The notes beneath the pieces were generated by a model that did not search any database, had not been told where the DNA came from, and saw only the letters and a program-made list of their open reading frames with translations. Below are positions 8,593-17,960 of a DNA stretch of 64,000 nt, piece by piece; positions within the stretch are counted from its first letter, which is position 1; each line of letters opens with the position of its first letter. Source of the DNA: Hymenobacter sedentarius (lineage in GTDB: Bacteria; Bacteroidota; Bacteroidia; Cytophagales; Hymenobacteraceae); NCBI RefSeq assembly GCF_001507645.1, contig NZ_CP013909.1, positions 2,604,001-2,668,000 of the forward strand, read 5' to 3'. The position numbers and the translations under genes are program-made.

Positions 8593-11500
8593 TTATAAAT
8601 TCGTTCTCGGGTCCTCGTCTACGGTCAGCACTTCCTTGCCTTCGCGGGCTTTTTGAGTGTTACGCTCCTTCTTTTTTGGGTTTTTGCGGCTGAACAACTC
8701 CCCAAACGAGTTGAACTGCTCGGTGTGCAGCACGGAGAGGCCCGCGCGGGGCTGGTTGATGGTTTCCAGGTCGCGCGGGGTGGTTTCGTAGCGCAGCTTG
8801 GTGCGGAACTTGCCGTCGGGCCGCAGGTAGTATTCCAGGCTCAGGTCGCCGAGCAGGGAGGCCTGGCCGGCGGTATTGCTTGAGTTGGGTTGCGCGGTGC
8901 CGGTGTTTACCAGGTTGGCGTTGCTGGTAAAGCCGCCTTCGCGGGTCACGCGCAGGCGGCCGTTCAGGAACGAATAGCTCAGGCGCACCTGCAGAGCCTG
9001 CAGCTGCTCGGCGGTGAGGCCGTTGATGTTGAAGTCAATCTCCAGGTTCTGGTCGATTTGCGACGTGAGCAAACCCAGCTGCGTACTCAAAATCTGACCC
9101 AGGCTGTTCTGCACCGTGTTGTCCTGGCCGCGCAGGGAAATGGAGTTGGCAATGGAGCCGGGCGGCGACAGCTGCTTGAATACCAGCAGGCTGAATACCT
9201 GCTTGTTCAGCTCCTGCTCGTCGTTGCGGAGCGAGGTGGTGAACGCGGCCAATTCGCCCTGCAGCGTGCCCGGCGCATCGTTGAATTCGAGGTTGAGCTT
9301 GATGGCCGGCAGCAGGAGCGGGCCGGTCAGGTTCATCACGGCCGTTACGGGTACCACGGCGGCGCTGCCCGAGGCCCCCGTGCCGAGCACGGGGGCAAGC
9401 GACGTGCGCTGAGTGTAGGTGGCCGTCACATTCATTTCGCCGGCCAGCGGGTCGCCGTTCCAGGAAATAAGGCCCCCGGGCCGCACCACAAACTCCTTGT
9501 TAATCAGGCCCTGCAGCGTAAAATTGTAGGCTCCGCGCACGATTTCCACCTGGCCGTACATGTTGAAGTCGCCCCGGGTGTCGATGGCCAGGCGCAGCTG
9601 CCCGGCCGCCGAGCCGCGGATGACGTCGCCGGTGCTCTCGTCGAGCAGGATTTCCACGTAAGCCTCCGGCGTGATGGTCAGGTTCATGTTGAGCTTGATG
9701 CCCGACAGGTCGATTTTGTCCTGCACCGCTACCACCTGCGCCTTTTTTATGAGCACAGTATCGCCAAATGGGTTATTGTTCACGAACTTGATGTAACCGG
9801 CTTTTTGGGCCCGGGCTGCATTATCAAGCGGCAGCGAAATGCGCGTGCCCGCCTCGCTGCTGGCCCTTACTACAATGTCGAGGTCGCTGGTGGGGCCGGT
9901 TACGCGAACCGTGCCCGTGGCGTAGGCCGTACCGAAGTACAGCTCGTTGTCTTTGCGCGTGGTGTTGAGCACCTGCATCCGGCGGAAGTTGGCCGCAATG
10001 TCCAGGGTCATGTCCTTGAAGCCGTGGTGCCGCACAATGCCGTCGACGGTGCCGGTATTGCCCAGCACGTCGCGCAAACGGATGTTGCGGAACTCGATGC
10101 TGCGGTTGGTGAAGGTGATGCGGTCGGCGAAGGTGTAGGTGGTGCCCAGGTAGCCGAAGGTGAGGCGGCCGTTGCTCACGTCGACCTGCCCCAGCAGGTT
10201 GGGCGCCGCAAACAGGCCGGTGAGCCGCAGCTCGCCCTTGCCGGTGCCGCCCAGGTTCCGGAACAACGAGCCCAGAAACGGCTGGGCCAGCACAATGGGG
10301 GCGTCGTTGAGCGTGCCCGTCAGGTTAAACTGGTTGGTGGGGTCCTTGGGCGCAATGTCGCCGAGCACCGTCAGCACCGACTGGCCCGCCCGGGCCACGT
10401 CCAGGTTCACGTTCAGCTTGCTGGCCGTGTTGTCCCAGTCGCCGCGACCGGCCACCTGCCCGATGAGCGTGCCGTCGTAGGTCAAAGAATCCACCCCAAT
10501 GGTGCTATTGATGGTGAGCGGGCCGTACACGCCGCTCACGGTGCCCAGGGCATTCACGCGGCCTTCCAGGCGCTGCCCAATCAGGGTGTTCAGCGTGGCC
10601 AGCTGGAAGTCTCGCACCGACAGCTCCAGCGGCCGCTTTTTAGCATCGGGCGAGATGAAGCCCTGCGCTCCTACAAACTGGTTGCCGCTGCTGAAATTCA
10701 GGTTGTTAATCTCGAACTCGCGGCCGTAGCCGGAAATGCGCACCGAGTTATTGGGCGCAATGGCCCAATCCTTATCCAGCAGGTGCAGGCCCGATTGGCG
10801 AAATACCACTTCCACCGCGCGTGGCAAAAAGCCCAACGAGCCGTTGATAACTGCCTTGTTGGTGGTGCCCGTTTGGGCCAGCGACGTGGAGAAGTTGATG
10901 CGCTGCTGGTCCCACACGCCCTCCAGAATGAATTTTTCGGTGCGCGCCAGCGTGGGCAGCACCTGACGTTCGCTCGTGATGCTGGCCTGGGCCAGAATGT
11001 CGGCCTTGTACGGCAGCTTGGAGGTGAGGAAGTCGAAGTCGTTGTTCACCGTGCGCACAGGGCCGTAGCGCAGGCTGTCGAGGTGGCCGCCCAGCTGGAA
11101 GATGGACGTCTCGCCGCTGCGGAACGACCCGTCGATGCGGCTGCCGTTGGCTACCTCCAGGTCGGGCACAAACAGCGCCAGCAGCGGGTTGGGCCGTTTC
11201 AGATTCAACAGCAAGTCAATCTGATACACCGGCAGCACGCGCTGGCGCTTCTTGCGGTAGTAGTTGGCCGTAGCGGTAGCGTTGCTCTCAAAATTGAGCC
11301 GGTATTCGGTGATGAGCGTCACCACGTCGTGCACCACGTCGGAGGTGTTGAAGGTGCCGGCCACGCTGGCGTCCACCGCTTCCGAGCGCAGCGTCACGCG
11401 GCGCTGGTTGCGGCTGTTGCGGGTGCTCACTACGTCGAGGGTGTCGAGGTTGAGCTTGCGGGGGCCCATGCTAAAGTGTGACTTGCGCAGGTAGGCGTGG

Positions 11501-13197
11501 CCGATGAGTGAGTCGAGCTCCACACCCTTAAACTTGACGTCGGCCGTGGTGGCCACCGTAAACGGCTGGCTGGTGAGGCCCAGGGTGCGCAGGTTGGCGT
11601 AGTCAATCTTGGTCTTGACGGCCACGTCTTGATGCTCGCGGTCGAGGTCGACGTGGCCGTCGCCCACGAGGCGCACGGCCGGGTCGTTCACGGCAAAGTG
11701 CCCGCTAAAGGCCTGCTGGTGAAAGTCACCCTTCAGAGAAATGTTGTGGTAGCGGTAGCCGTTGAGCCAAATGGCCGGCACCGTGAGCGTGGCCTGCCCG
11801 CGCGCAAAGGGCGGAATGAATCCCACGCCCGCTACATGCCCGTTCAGCGTCACGTCCCGAATGACCGATTCATCGCCCAAGAACTTGCCCAACTGGAAGT
11901 TATTCGACCGCACCGTGCCTTCGTAAGCCGCGTGGGTTAGGTCGGTTTTGGTCTTGAGGTTCACGTCTGTCGCCACAAAGCCCAGGGCCGTGTCGAACGA
12001 GGCATTGGCCACGAAGTCGTTGTAGAAGCCCAGCACCTGGCCTTGCAGCTTCACCCGGCCCAGACGCTGCACAATCTTATTGGCCGAGGCAGGCAGCCAG
12101 CGCTCTAGGTCGCTGGCCAGCACCACCGACGGCATCAGGCGCAGGTCGATGAAGCTTTCCCTGTAGTTGGGCAGGTTGTCGGCGTGCGCCCGCTTGGCCA
12201 CAATGTGGGTGCCCTTGCCGTAGCGCACGTCGAGGTTATTGACCTTGAAATCGCGCACGTAGCCCGAGGCATCGCCGGAAATCGCCACCGACTCGTGCAT
12301 CGTCGCCAGCTGGGGGGCAAACTTAGCAATATCATCGGTGTACACCCGCGAGCCCCGCAGGCGGGCAATGGTCTTCATCGAGTCGTTGTAATCGGTGAAG
12401 TTGCTGAAGACCCGGTACTCAAAGCGCAAGTAATCTTTGATTTGGCTTTTGCCAACACGCAGGCTCAGGTTCTTGAACTCCCAGAAGTGCGGGTGGTACA
12501 GCATGTCAGCCGTAATTTCGCGCAGCTGCGTTTGCGACGGCGTTTCCACCGCGTGCAGGTGGCTGATGCGCATGCCCACCGTGTCGCCGAGGTGTATCTG
12601 GGAGATGTCGGCGTAGATGCTGTCGGCCACCAGGTGGTCGTAGTCGATGCTCTTGCCGTAGGTGGGCGCGTGCGGCACGTCCTGCTTTTCAATGGCAAAG
12701 TGGCCGTTGCGCAGGGCAACGTCGGAAATCCGAAAATCAAACGGCGCCTTTTTGGTCGTGTCAGTTGAAGGGCCCACCAGCCGCTTCACGGCCGCCAGGA
12801 ATTGGTTGAACGTGGTGGAATCGGGCTGGCCCGCCAGGTTTTTTAGCTCAAACCGCGGCTCGTTCAGGGTGAGTTTGGCGATGTGCAGGTGCCGCGGGTC
12901 AAACACCGAGAACAGCGAAATATTGGCATCTGCCTGCCCAATGCTGAACAGCTCCCCGCCGCGCCGGTCCTGCACGCGCACGCCTTCAAGCAATACGCGC
13001 GAAAACGGCCGCACATCAACCCGCCCAATCGTAACGCGCTGGCCCAGCTTGCGGGTCAGGATATCCGCGGCCTCGTGGGCTATCCGCGTTTGCACGCTGG
13101 GAATCCGCAAAGCAATCAGGGCACCTACCACGGCCAGCACCACCACCAGCCCAAGGCCCAGCAGTACTTTTAGCAGAACGGAGAAGAAACGACGCAC
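8593..13197 (-). CDS. tamB: Translocation/assembly module TamB-like protein
   Basis: Very large (1534-residue) envelope protein of the AsmA/TamB family, thought to form a hydrophobic groove that bridges inner and outer membrane and aids lipid transport or outer-membrane protein assembly. An N-terminal anchor (LLKVLLGLGLVVVLAVVGAL, residues 8-27) is followed by an AsmA-like start (TRKLGQRVTIGRVDVRPFSR), long repetitive beta-rich sequence, and the C-terminal DUF490 domain, recognisable by DVRYGKGTH-like strands and near the end by FNINGLTAEQLQALQVRLSY and RTKLRYETTP. It is transcribed away from tsaD, a common Bacteroidota arrangement. Being a long GC-rich gene, it has long but spurious open frames on the opposite strand. 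Confidence 0.9.
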   Translation of the reverse strand: MRRFFSVLLKVLLGLGLVVVLAVVGALIALRIPSVQTRIAHEAADILTRKLGQRVTIGRVDVRPFSRVLLEGVRVQDRRGGELFSIGQADANISLFSVFDPRHLHIAKLTLNEPRFELKNLAGQPDSTTFNQFLAAVKRLVGPSTDTTKKAPFDFRISDVALRNGHFAIEKQDVPHAPTYGKSIDYDHLVADSIYADISQIHLGDTVGMRISHLHAVETPSQTQLREITADMLYHPHFWEFKNLSLRVGKSQIKDYLRFEYRVFSNFTDYNDSMKTIARLRGSRVYTDDIAKFAPQLATMHESVAISGDASGYVRDFKVNNLDVRYGKGTHIVAKRAHADNLPNYRESFIDLRLMPSVVLASDLERWLPASANKIVQRLGRVKLQGQVLGFYNDFVANASFDTALGFVATDVNLKTKTDLTHAAYEGTVRSNNFQLGKFLGDESVIRDVTLNGHVAGVGFIPPFARGQATLTVPAIWLNGYRYHNISLKGDFHQQAFSGHFAVNDPAVRLVGDGHVDLDREHQDVAVKTKIDYANLRTLGLTSQPFTVATTADVKFKGVELDSLIGHAYLRKSHFSMGPRKLNLDTLDVVSTRNSRNQRRVTLRSEAVDASVAGTFNTSDVVHDVVTLITEYRLNFESNATATANYYRKKRQRVLPVYQIDLLLNLKRPNPLLALFVPDLEVANGSRIDGSFRSGETSIFQLGGHLDSLRYGPVRTVNNDFDFLTSKLPYKADILAQASITSERQVLPTLARTEKFILEGVWDQQRINFSTSLAQTGTTNKAVINGSLGFLPRAVEVVFRQSGLHLLDKDWAIAPNNSVRISGYGREFEINNLNFSSGNQFVGAQGFISPDAKKRPLELSVRDFQLATLNTLIGQRLEGRVNALGTVSGVYGPLTINSTIGVDSLTYDGTLIGQVAGRGDWDNTASKLNVNLDVARAGQSVLTVLGDIAPKDPTNQFNLTGTLNDAPIVLAQPFLGSLFRNLGGTGKGELRLTGLFAAPNLLGQVDVSNGRLTFGYLGTTYTFADRITFTNRSIEFRNIRLRDVLGNTGTVDGIVRHHGFKDMTLDIAANFRRMQVLNTTRKDNELYFGTAYATGTVRVTGPTSDLDIVVRASSEAGTRISLPLDNAARAQKAGYIKFVNNNPFGDTVLIKKAQVVAVQDKIDLSGIKLNMNLTITPEAYVEILLDESTGDVIRGSAAGQLRLAIDTRGDFNMYGQVEIVRGAYNFTLQGLINKEFVVRPGGLISWNGDPLAGEMNVTATYTQRTSLAPVLGTGASGSAAVVPVTAVMNLTGPLLLPAIKLNLEFNDAPGTLQGELAAFTTSLRNDEQELNKQVFSLLVFKQLSPPGSIANSISLRGQDNTVQNSLGQILSTQLGLLTSQIDQNLEIDFNINGLTAEQLQALQVRLSYSFLNGRLRVTREGGFTSNANLVNTGTAQPNSSNTAGQASLLGDLSLEYYLRPDGKFRTKLRYETTPRDLETINQPRAGLSVLHTEQFNSFGELFSRKNPKKKERNTQKAREGKEVLTVDEDPRTNL

Positions 13198-13364
13198 CGG
13201 GGCAGGAGGGAATTAAGCGGAAAACGCGAGGTAATCCGCAAAGTTGCGGTTTTTTAGCCGTTTGCGACAACGGCTGGGCAGCCTAGCGCAAGTATCAAGC
13301 CATGGGAACGGCCGGACCGGGGCTCGGGTTCATCTTTTGGTGCCCGGCCGCGGGGCCGCGCTGC

Positions 13365-13372
13365 TACCTTTG
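13365..13372 (+). promoter_or_regulatory. Candidate promoter core of tsaD
   Basis: TACCTTTG, an exact TAnnTTTG match, in the 297-bp gap between the divergent tamB and tsaD genes, 122 bp before the tsaD start. A TTTTGG at 13335-13340 lies 25 bp upstream, somewhat too far for a clear -33 element. I saw nothing else of note in this gap. Confidence 0.55.
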
Positions 13373-13494
13373 CCGGGCCGAAAAGTGAGGCGGGCGGTTG
13401 TATAGCACAGCCATATGCTGCCACGGGCTTTCTTGCCGGTGCGTCCCTTTACCCCTGATATCTACGCCGCGAAGCGCTGTTTCGCGCTAACACC

Positions 13495-14505
13495 ATGCTC
13501 GCTCGTCCTATCATCCTCGCCATCGAATCATCCTGCGACGACACCGGCGCGGCCGTGCTGGCCGGCGGCCAGCTGCTGAGCAATGTAGTGGCCACCCAAA
13601 AAGTGCACGAGCAGTACGGCGGCGTGGTGCCCGAGCTGGCGTCGCGGGCGCACCAGCAGCACATGCTGCCCGTGGTCACAGCGGCCTTGCAGGAAGCCGG
13701 CATCACCAAGGAAGACCTCGACGCCGTGGCCGTGACCCAGGGCCCCGGCCTGCTGGGCTCCTTATTAGTAGGCGGCATGTTTGCCAAAACCCTGGCCCTG
13801 GCGCTGGGCAAGCCGCTGCTGGCCGTGAACCACATGCGCGCCCACATTCTGGCCCACTTCTTGCGCGACCCCAAGCCCACTTTTCCCTTCCTCTGCCTCA
13901 CCGTGAGCGGCGGCCACACGCAGCTGGTGGTGGTGAAATCGGCGCTGGAAATGGAGGTAATGGGCCAAACCATCGACGACGCGGCCGGCGAAGCGTTCGA
14001 CAAAACTGCCAAGCTGCTCGGCCTGCCGTACCCCGGCGGCCCGCACCTCGATAAGCTGGCCCGCCAGGGCGACCCCCAGCGATTTGCCTTTCCGGTGGGG
14101 GCCATGCCGGGCTACGATTTCTCGTTTAGTGGGCTGAAAACCTCGGTGCTGTATTTCCTGAAGAAAGAAACGGCTGCCAACCCCGACTTCGTGGCCGAAA
14201 ACCTGCCCGACCTCTGCGCCAGCATCCAGCACACCATCGTGGCCACGCTGCTGCGCCAGCTCCGCCGCGCCGCCGCCGACACCGGCCTGACGCAAGTGGC
14301 CCTGGCCGGCGGCGTAGCGGCCAACTCCGGCCTGCGCACCGCCCTGGAGGCCGAAGCCGTGGCCCAGGGCTGGGAGGTCTTCATCCCGGACTTTGCTTTT
14401 TGCACCGACAACGCGGCCATGGTGGCCATGACGGCGCACTTCCAGTTCGAAGCCGGCGACTTTGCCACCCAACTCACCAGCCCCGACCCGCGCCTGAAGC
14501 TGTGA
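13495..14505 (+). CDS. tsaD: tRNA threonylcarbamoyltransferase TsaD
   Basis: Transfers threonylcarbamoyl to adenosine 37 of ANN-decoding tRNAs, working with TsaB and TsaE in the cytosol. The 336 residues match the family length. Visible marks are LAIESSCDDTGAAVL at the N-terminus, PELASRAHQQHM near 46-57, and the metal-binding HxxxH in NHMRAHILAH (His113 and His117). VSGGHTQLV and a C-terminal AGGVAANSGLR followed by CTDNAAMVA complete the ASKHA-like fold. It starts a plus-strand unit with smpB 101 bp downstream. Confidence 0.97.
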   Translation: MLARPIILAIESSCDDTGAAVLAGGQLLSNVVATQKVHEQYGGVVPELASRAHQQHMLPVVTAALQEAGITKEDLDAVAVTQGPGLLGSLLVGGMFAKTLALALGKPLLAVNHMRAHILAHFLRDPKPTFPFLCLTVSGGHTQLVVVKSALEMEVMGQTIDDAAGEAFDKTAKLLGLPYPGGPHLDKLARQGDPQRFAFPVGAMPGYDFSFSGLKTSVLYFLKKETAANPDFVAENLPDLCASIQHTIVATLLRQLRRAAADTGLTQVALAGGVAANSGLRTALEAEAVAQGWEVFIPDFAFCTDNAAMVAMTAHFQFEAGDFATQLTSPDPRLKL

Positions 14506-14606
14506 CTCCAACTTTCGGTTGGAACGGTCGTCCGCGCTGCCTGCTTTCGCGTTCTACCCTTACCGTACAATGACCCTCCCACTAAAAGTGGCGTTACCCT
14601 CCCTAC

Positions 14607-15065
14607 ATGGCCAAAGACGATAAACCCGCCATCATCAATATCAAAAACCGCCGCGCCAGCCACGAATACACTTTTCTGGCCAAGTACGACGCGGGCGTGA
14701 TGCTGCAAGGCACTGAAATAAAGAGCATTCGCGACGGCAACGTCAACCTCCAGGACGGCTACTGCCTGTTCCATACCGACGGCAGCCTCTGGATTCACGG
14801 CGTGCGCATCGCGCCCTATTCCCTGGGTACTTACAACAACCACGACGCCATGCGCGAGCGCAAGCTCCTGCTCAACAAGCGCGAGCTCAAGCAGCTGGCT
14901 GGCAAAAGCGTCGACCAGGGCCTGACCATCGTGCCCCTGCGCCTCTTCGTGACCGACCGCGGCTTCGCTAAAATTGAAATCGCCCTGGCCCAAGGCAAGA
15001 AGCTGTTCGACAAACGCAACGACCTCAAGGAAAAAGCCCAGAAGCGCGACATGGAACGCCTCTAG
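14607..15065 (+). CDS. smpB: SsrA-binding protein SmpB
   Basis: Binds tmRNA and brings it to stalled ribosomes for trans-translation. The 152-residue protein carries the standard blocks NRRASHEYTFLAKYDAGVML, GTEIKSIRDGNVNLQDGY and LRLFVTDRGFAKIEIALAQG, and ends in the basic tail KKLFDKRNDLKEKAQKRDM. The tmRNA gene itself was not seen in this window. It follows tsaD on the same strand. Confidence 0.97.
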   Translation: MAKDDKPAIINIKNRRASHEYTFLAKYDAGVMLQGTEIKSIRDGNVNLQDGYCLFHTDGSLWIHGVRIAPYSLGTYNNHDAMRERKLLLNKRELKQLAGKSVDQGLTIVPLRLFVTDRGFAKIEIALAQGKKLFDKRNDLKEKAQKRDMERL

Positions 15066-15074
15066 GGAGCGATT

Positions 15075-15205
15075 GAGCGGCTGAATGACTGAGTGAAGCA
15101 CCGCTCAGCCGCCGAGCCGCGTTTCGCTTTCGCCTTTCTTTGCAGGAAATTACTCAGTTGCTCTGGCACTCAGTCACTCGAAATTCAGTCACCCCACTTA
15201 CTCCG
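15075..15205. repeat. Degenerate short repeats (CAGTCAC / GACTGAGTG)
   Basis: The gap between smpB and the NlpC/P60 gene holds several copies of a short motif in both orientations: GCTGAATGACTGAGTG on the left, then CACTCAGTCACTCG, TTCAGTCACC and CCGTCACTC on the right. It resembles a decayed inverted-repeat element; boundaries are approximate. Confidence 0.5.
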
Positions 15206-15213
15206 TCACTCTT

Positions 15214-16005
15214 TTGAATCCCGGTATCTGCGCCCTGAGCGCTGTCCCCGTCCGCGCCGAGCCCAACGACCGGGCTGAGCTGGTTACCCAACTGCTTTTT
15301 GGCGAGTGCTACCAAGTGCTGGTCAAGCAGGAAAACTGGTTCCAGGTGCAGCTCGCCGCCGACGGCTACGTGGGCTGGATGGATTACAAGCAGCACACGC
15401 CCGTATCGGCCGAGTACTACGACGCCTGGTGCGCCCAGGACCACCCCCGCGTGCTGGACGTGGTGCAGGCCGTGAGCGACGCCACCACCAAAATCCCGCT
15501 TACCCTGGGCAGCCGCCTGCCGTTCTTCGATGGCATGAACCTGCGCCTCGGCGACCGGCAGTACTTTTTCAACGGCACCGCCACCAACCCCACCGCCGCC
15601 CCCGACCCGGTTCGCCAGGCCGCGCTGCTGCGCAAAATGGCCCTGCTCTATTTAAAGGCTCCCTATGTGTGGGGCGGCAAAAGCGTGTTCGGCCTCGACT
15701 GCTCGGGCCTTTGCCAGCAGCTCTACGGCCTGGTGGGCATTCAGCTCCCGCGCGATGCCCGCCAGCAGATTGACCACGGCCGCCCCGTGCACTTCGTGGC
15801 CCAGGCCAAGCCCGGCGACCTCGCCTTTTTCGATAACGCGGAAGGCCGGATTGTGCACGTGGGCATGGTGATGGACGAAGGCCAAATTCTGCACGCCCAC
15901 GGCGAAGTGCGCCTCGACCCGCTCGACCACAACGGCATCTACAACCGCGACCGGCAGCGCTACTCTCACAAGCTGCGCCTGCTCAAACGCCTGCTGCCGG
16001 AGTAG
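15214..16005 (+). CDS. C40 (NlpC/P60) peptidase with SH3-like domains
   Basis: Probable dipeptidyl-peptidase-type cell-wall hydrolase cleaving peptidoglycan stem peptides. The N-terminal half (GICALSAVPVRAEPNDRAE, then LVKQENWFQVQLAADGY) is an SH3b-like region; the C-terminal NlpC/P60 domain has the catalytic Cys in GLDCSGLCQQ at about residue 169 and the catalytic His in HVGMVMDEG, with a further His in ILHAHGEV. The start is a TTG at 15214; no ATG is in frame near it, and family members begin with the same GIC-L-x-x-VP-R-AEP sequence, so this start is well supported. No signal peptide is seen. Length is 263 residues. Confidence 0.88.
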   Translation: MNPGICALSAVPVRAEPNDRAELVTQLLFGECYQVLVKQENWFQVQLAADGYVGWMDYKQHTPVSAEYYDAWCAQDHPRVLDVVQAVSDATTKIPLTLGSRLPFFDGMNLRLGDRQYFFNGTATNPTAAPDPVRQAALLRKMALLYLKAPYVWGGKSVFGLDCSGLCQQLYGLVGIQLPRDARQQIDHGRPVHFVAQAKPGDLAFFDNAEGRIVHVGMVMDEGQILHAHGEVRLDPLDHNGIYNRDRQRYSHKLRLLKRLLPE

Positions 16006-16044
16006 GGGAGGAAGTAAGCTAACAAGTAGGTCATTATCCAGAAG

Positions 16045-16141
16045 GTCATGCTGAGCTTGTCGAAGCATCTCTACCGCTGAAGTAATCCATTCAATTGGGG
16101 TTGCTCTCGCGGTAGAGATGCTTCGTCAAGCTCCGCATGAC
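16045..16141. repeat. Palindromic intergenic element, GTCATGCTGAGCG family
   Basis: Arms of 33 bp: GTCATGCTGAGCTTGTCGAA extending to CATCTCTACCGC on the left, and GCGGTAGAGATGCTTCGTCA running to CCGCATGAC on the right, around a 31-bp core. It occupies the gap between the NlpC/P60 gene and the HNH gene. Confidence 0.9.
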
Positions 16142-16246
16142 GTTCTTTTTTCAGGCCTCCGCATCACTGAACTTAACCCAATACCGCTTGTTTATTTGCT
16201 TGGAAACCGCTAGATTTCGGCGGGTTATCCGAGCCCAAAAGCGTGT

Positions 16247-16741
16247 ATGGACCAAAAAGTGTTAGTGCTGAATGGCGACTATACCGCCATCACCCTGTGC
16301 AGCGTGCAGAAGGCGTTCGTGCTCTTGTTTCTCGACAAAGCTGAGATGGTGGCCAAGTCGGAGCACGGCACGCTGCGCACCATTTCGCATGCCTACCCCA
16401 AGCCCAGCATCATTCGCTTGCAGCGGTACGTGCGCGTGCCCTACAAAGGCATTGCCCTGAGCCGGCACAACATTTTCAAGCGCGACCATTTTGAGTGCCA
16501 GTACTGCGGCTCCACCAAAAACCTGACGCTCGACCACGTGGTGCCCCGCTCGCGCGGCGGCGAGTCCTCGTGGACCAACCTGCTCACAGCCTGCGCCCGC
16601 TGCAACCACGCCAAGGGCCACCACACGCCCAACGAAGCCGGCCTTACCATCCGGCAGCAGCCCAAGAAACCCACCCTGGCGGGCTTCCTCAAATTATCGG
16701 CCGGCACCATCGACCAGAACTGGCACGCGTATTTGAATTGA
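16247..16741 (+). CDS. HNH endonuclease
   Basis: Putative nuclease of the HNH family; this N-terminally extended form is common as a single-copy gene in Bacteroidota and other phyla and its cellular role is not established. The zinc-binding and catalytic core is at about residues 82-130: CQYCGSTKNLTLDHVVPRS, then GGESSWTNLLTACARCNHAK, with two CxxC pairs, the His of DHV and the Asn of TNL. The first 75 residues (VLVLNGDYTAITLCSVQKA) are also typical for this group. Length 164 residues. No restriction methyltransferase or phage gene is near, so a defence role is not supported. Confidence 0.85.
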   Translation: MDQKVLVLNGDYTAITLCSVQKAFVLLFLDKAEMVAKSEHGTLRTISHAYPKPSIIRLQRYVRVPYKGIALSRHNIFKRDHFECQYCGSTKNLTLDHVVPRSRGGESSWTNLLTACARCNHAKGHHTPNEAGLTIRQQPKKPTLAGFLKLSAGTIDQNWHAYLN

Positions 16742-16792
16742 GCTGAACCGTAAGTTTTAAACTAAGTTGGACCATGCGCCGTTGGAGAGGGG

Positions 16793-16800
16793 TACCTTTG
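16793..16800 (+). promoter_or_regulatory. Candidate promoter core of desaturase gene
   Basis: TACCTTTG, an exact TAnnTTTG match, 26 bp before the desaturase ATG. TTGG at 16767-16770 is upstream at a spacing of about 22-23 bp, close to a -33 position. Confidence 0.65.
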
Positions 16801-16825
16801 TGCCTCGTTTCCCTAAATCCCGCCC

Positions 16826-17893
16826 ATGTCCTTACCCAAATTTGCCGCTACACGCTCCTTTCACACCGAGCTTAAAACTCGCATTAATCAATACTTCGAG
16901 GAGTCTGGTCGGCCAATGACGGGGGATTCGGGCCTCTTATTAAAGGCAATCTTGTTGGTGGGCACCATGGTCGCGCTTTACGTGCACTTGGTGTTTTTTA
17001 CGCCGGCTGCCGCCTGGGCCCTGCTCGAGTGTACCCTCATGGGCTGCGTCATTGCGGCCACGGGCTTTAACGTGATGCACGACGGAGCACACGGCAGCTT
17101 TTCCCGCTTTCCGTGGCTCAATAAAATGGCGGCCTACACCCTGGGCGTGATGGGCGGCAGCCCCTACATGTGGAATTCCAAGCACAATCTCATCCACCAC
17201 ACCTATACCAACATCGAGGGCCACGACGACGACATCGACGTGAAGCCTTGGATGCGCATGACCCCCGACCAGCCCAAGCACTCGCTGCACCGCTATCAGC
17301 ACTTCTATTTCTGGGCCCTGTACTGCATGCTGTACATCACTTGGATTTTTGCCATGGACTACCAGAAGTACTTCACCCGTCAAATCGGCGCCATAGGCCT
17401 CAAGCCCATGAACGCCGGTGAGCACATCAGCTTCTGGGGCTTCAAAGCCCTCAATTTGGTGCTTTTCGTGGTGCTGCCCATTTACATGGTAGGGTTCCTG
17501 CCCTGGTTGGCCGGCTTCTTTCTGAGCATGGCCGTGGCCGGCTTTGTGCTCAGCATGGTGTTCCAATTGGCCCACACCGTAGAGGATGCCGCTTTTCCCG
17601 TGCCTCATCCAGTTACTGCTAAACTCGAAGACGAGTGGGCCATCCACCAAGTGCGCACCACGGCCAACTTTGCTACGGATAATAAGGTGGTAAGCTGGTT
17701 GGTAGGGGGGCTCAACTTCCAAATTGAGCACCACTTGTTCCCCAAGATTTCGCACGTCCATTACCCCGCCATCAGCAAGATTGTGCAGCAGGTGTGCAGC
17801 GAGTTTGACGTGACCTACAACAACTACCGCCACACCCGCTCGGCCATTGCCTCGCACGTAGGCTTCCTCCGCCAGATGGGCCGCGCCGCTTAG
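16826..17893 (+). CDS. Membrane fatty acid desaturase (acyl-CoA desaturase type)
   Basis: Di-iron integral membrane desaturase that introduces a double bond in fatty acyl chains, likely tuning membrane fluidity. All three histidine boxes are visible: HDGAHGSF near residue 89, HNLIHHTYTN near 119, and QIEHHLFP near 298. Hydrophobic segments between the boxes fit the usual four-helix layout. The pattern with QxxHH in box 3 is that of delta-5/delta-6 or linoleoyl-CoA type front-end desaturases, but no cytochrome b5 domain is fused and the regiospecificity cannot be read off. Length 355 residues. It has its own promoter box and is followed directly by a strong terminator. Confidence 0.9.
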   Translation: MSLPKFAATRSFHTELKTRINQYFEESGRPMTGDSGLLLKAILLVGTMVALYVHLVFFTPAAAWALLECTLMGCVIAATGFNVMHDGAHGSFSRFPWLNKMAAYTLGVMGGSPYMWNSKHNLIHHTYTNIEGHDDDIDVKPWMRMTPDQPKHSLHRYQHFYFWALYCMLYITWIFAMDYQKYFTRQIGAIGLKPMNAGEHISFWGFKALNLVLFVVLPIYMVGFLPWLAGFFLSMAVAGFVLSMVFQLAHTVEDAAFPVPHPVTAKLEDEWAIHQVRTTANFATDNKVVSWLVGGLNFQIEHHLFPKISHVHYPAISKIVQQVCSEFDVTYNNYRHTRSAIASHVGFLRQMGRAA

Positions 17894-17913
17894 GTTGAGC
17901 TAAGCCGATAAAC

Positions 17914-17951
17914 AAAAAGCCCCGACGCAGCTGCGTCGGGGCTTTTTGTTT
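17914..17951 (+). terminator. Rho-independent terminator after desaturase
   Basis: AAAAAGCCCCGACGCAG pairs with CTGCGTCGGGGCTTTTT: a perfect GC-rich stem with a T-run on both strands, 20 bp after the desaturase stop. It may work in both directions. Confidence 0.93.
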
Positions 17952-17960
17952 TGCCAGAAC

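Noticed and set aside
8890..11481. Long plus-strand open frame opposite tamB
   Set aside because: The translated sequence is rich in Ala, Gly, Val, His and Arg with no recognisable domain; it is a mirror of the GC-rich tamB codons in the antisense frame.
13335..13372. TTTTGG at 13335 as the -33 element of the tsaD promoter
   Set aside because: The spacing to TACCTTTG is about 25 bp, longer than the roughly 19-21 bp expected, so I report only the -7 core.
16247..16741. HNH gene as part of a restriction-modification system
   Set aside because: No methyltransferase, specificity subunit or phage gene is near, and this HNH type is common as a single chromosomal gene.
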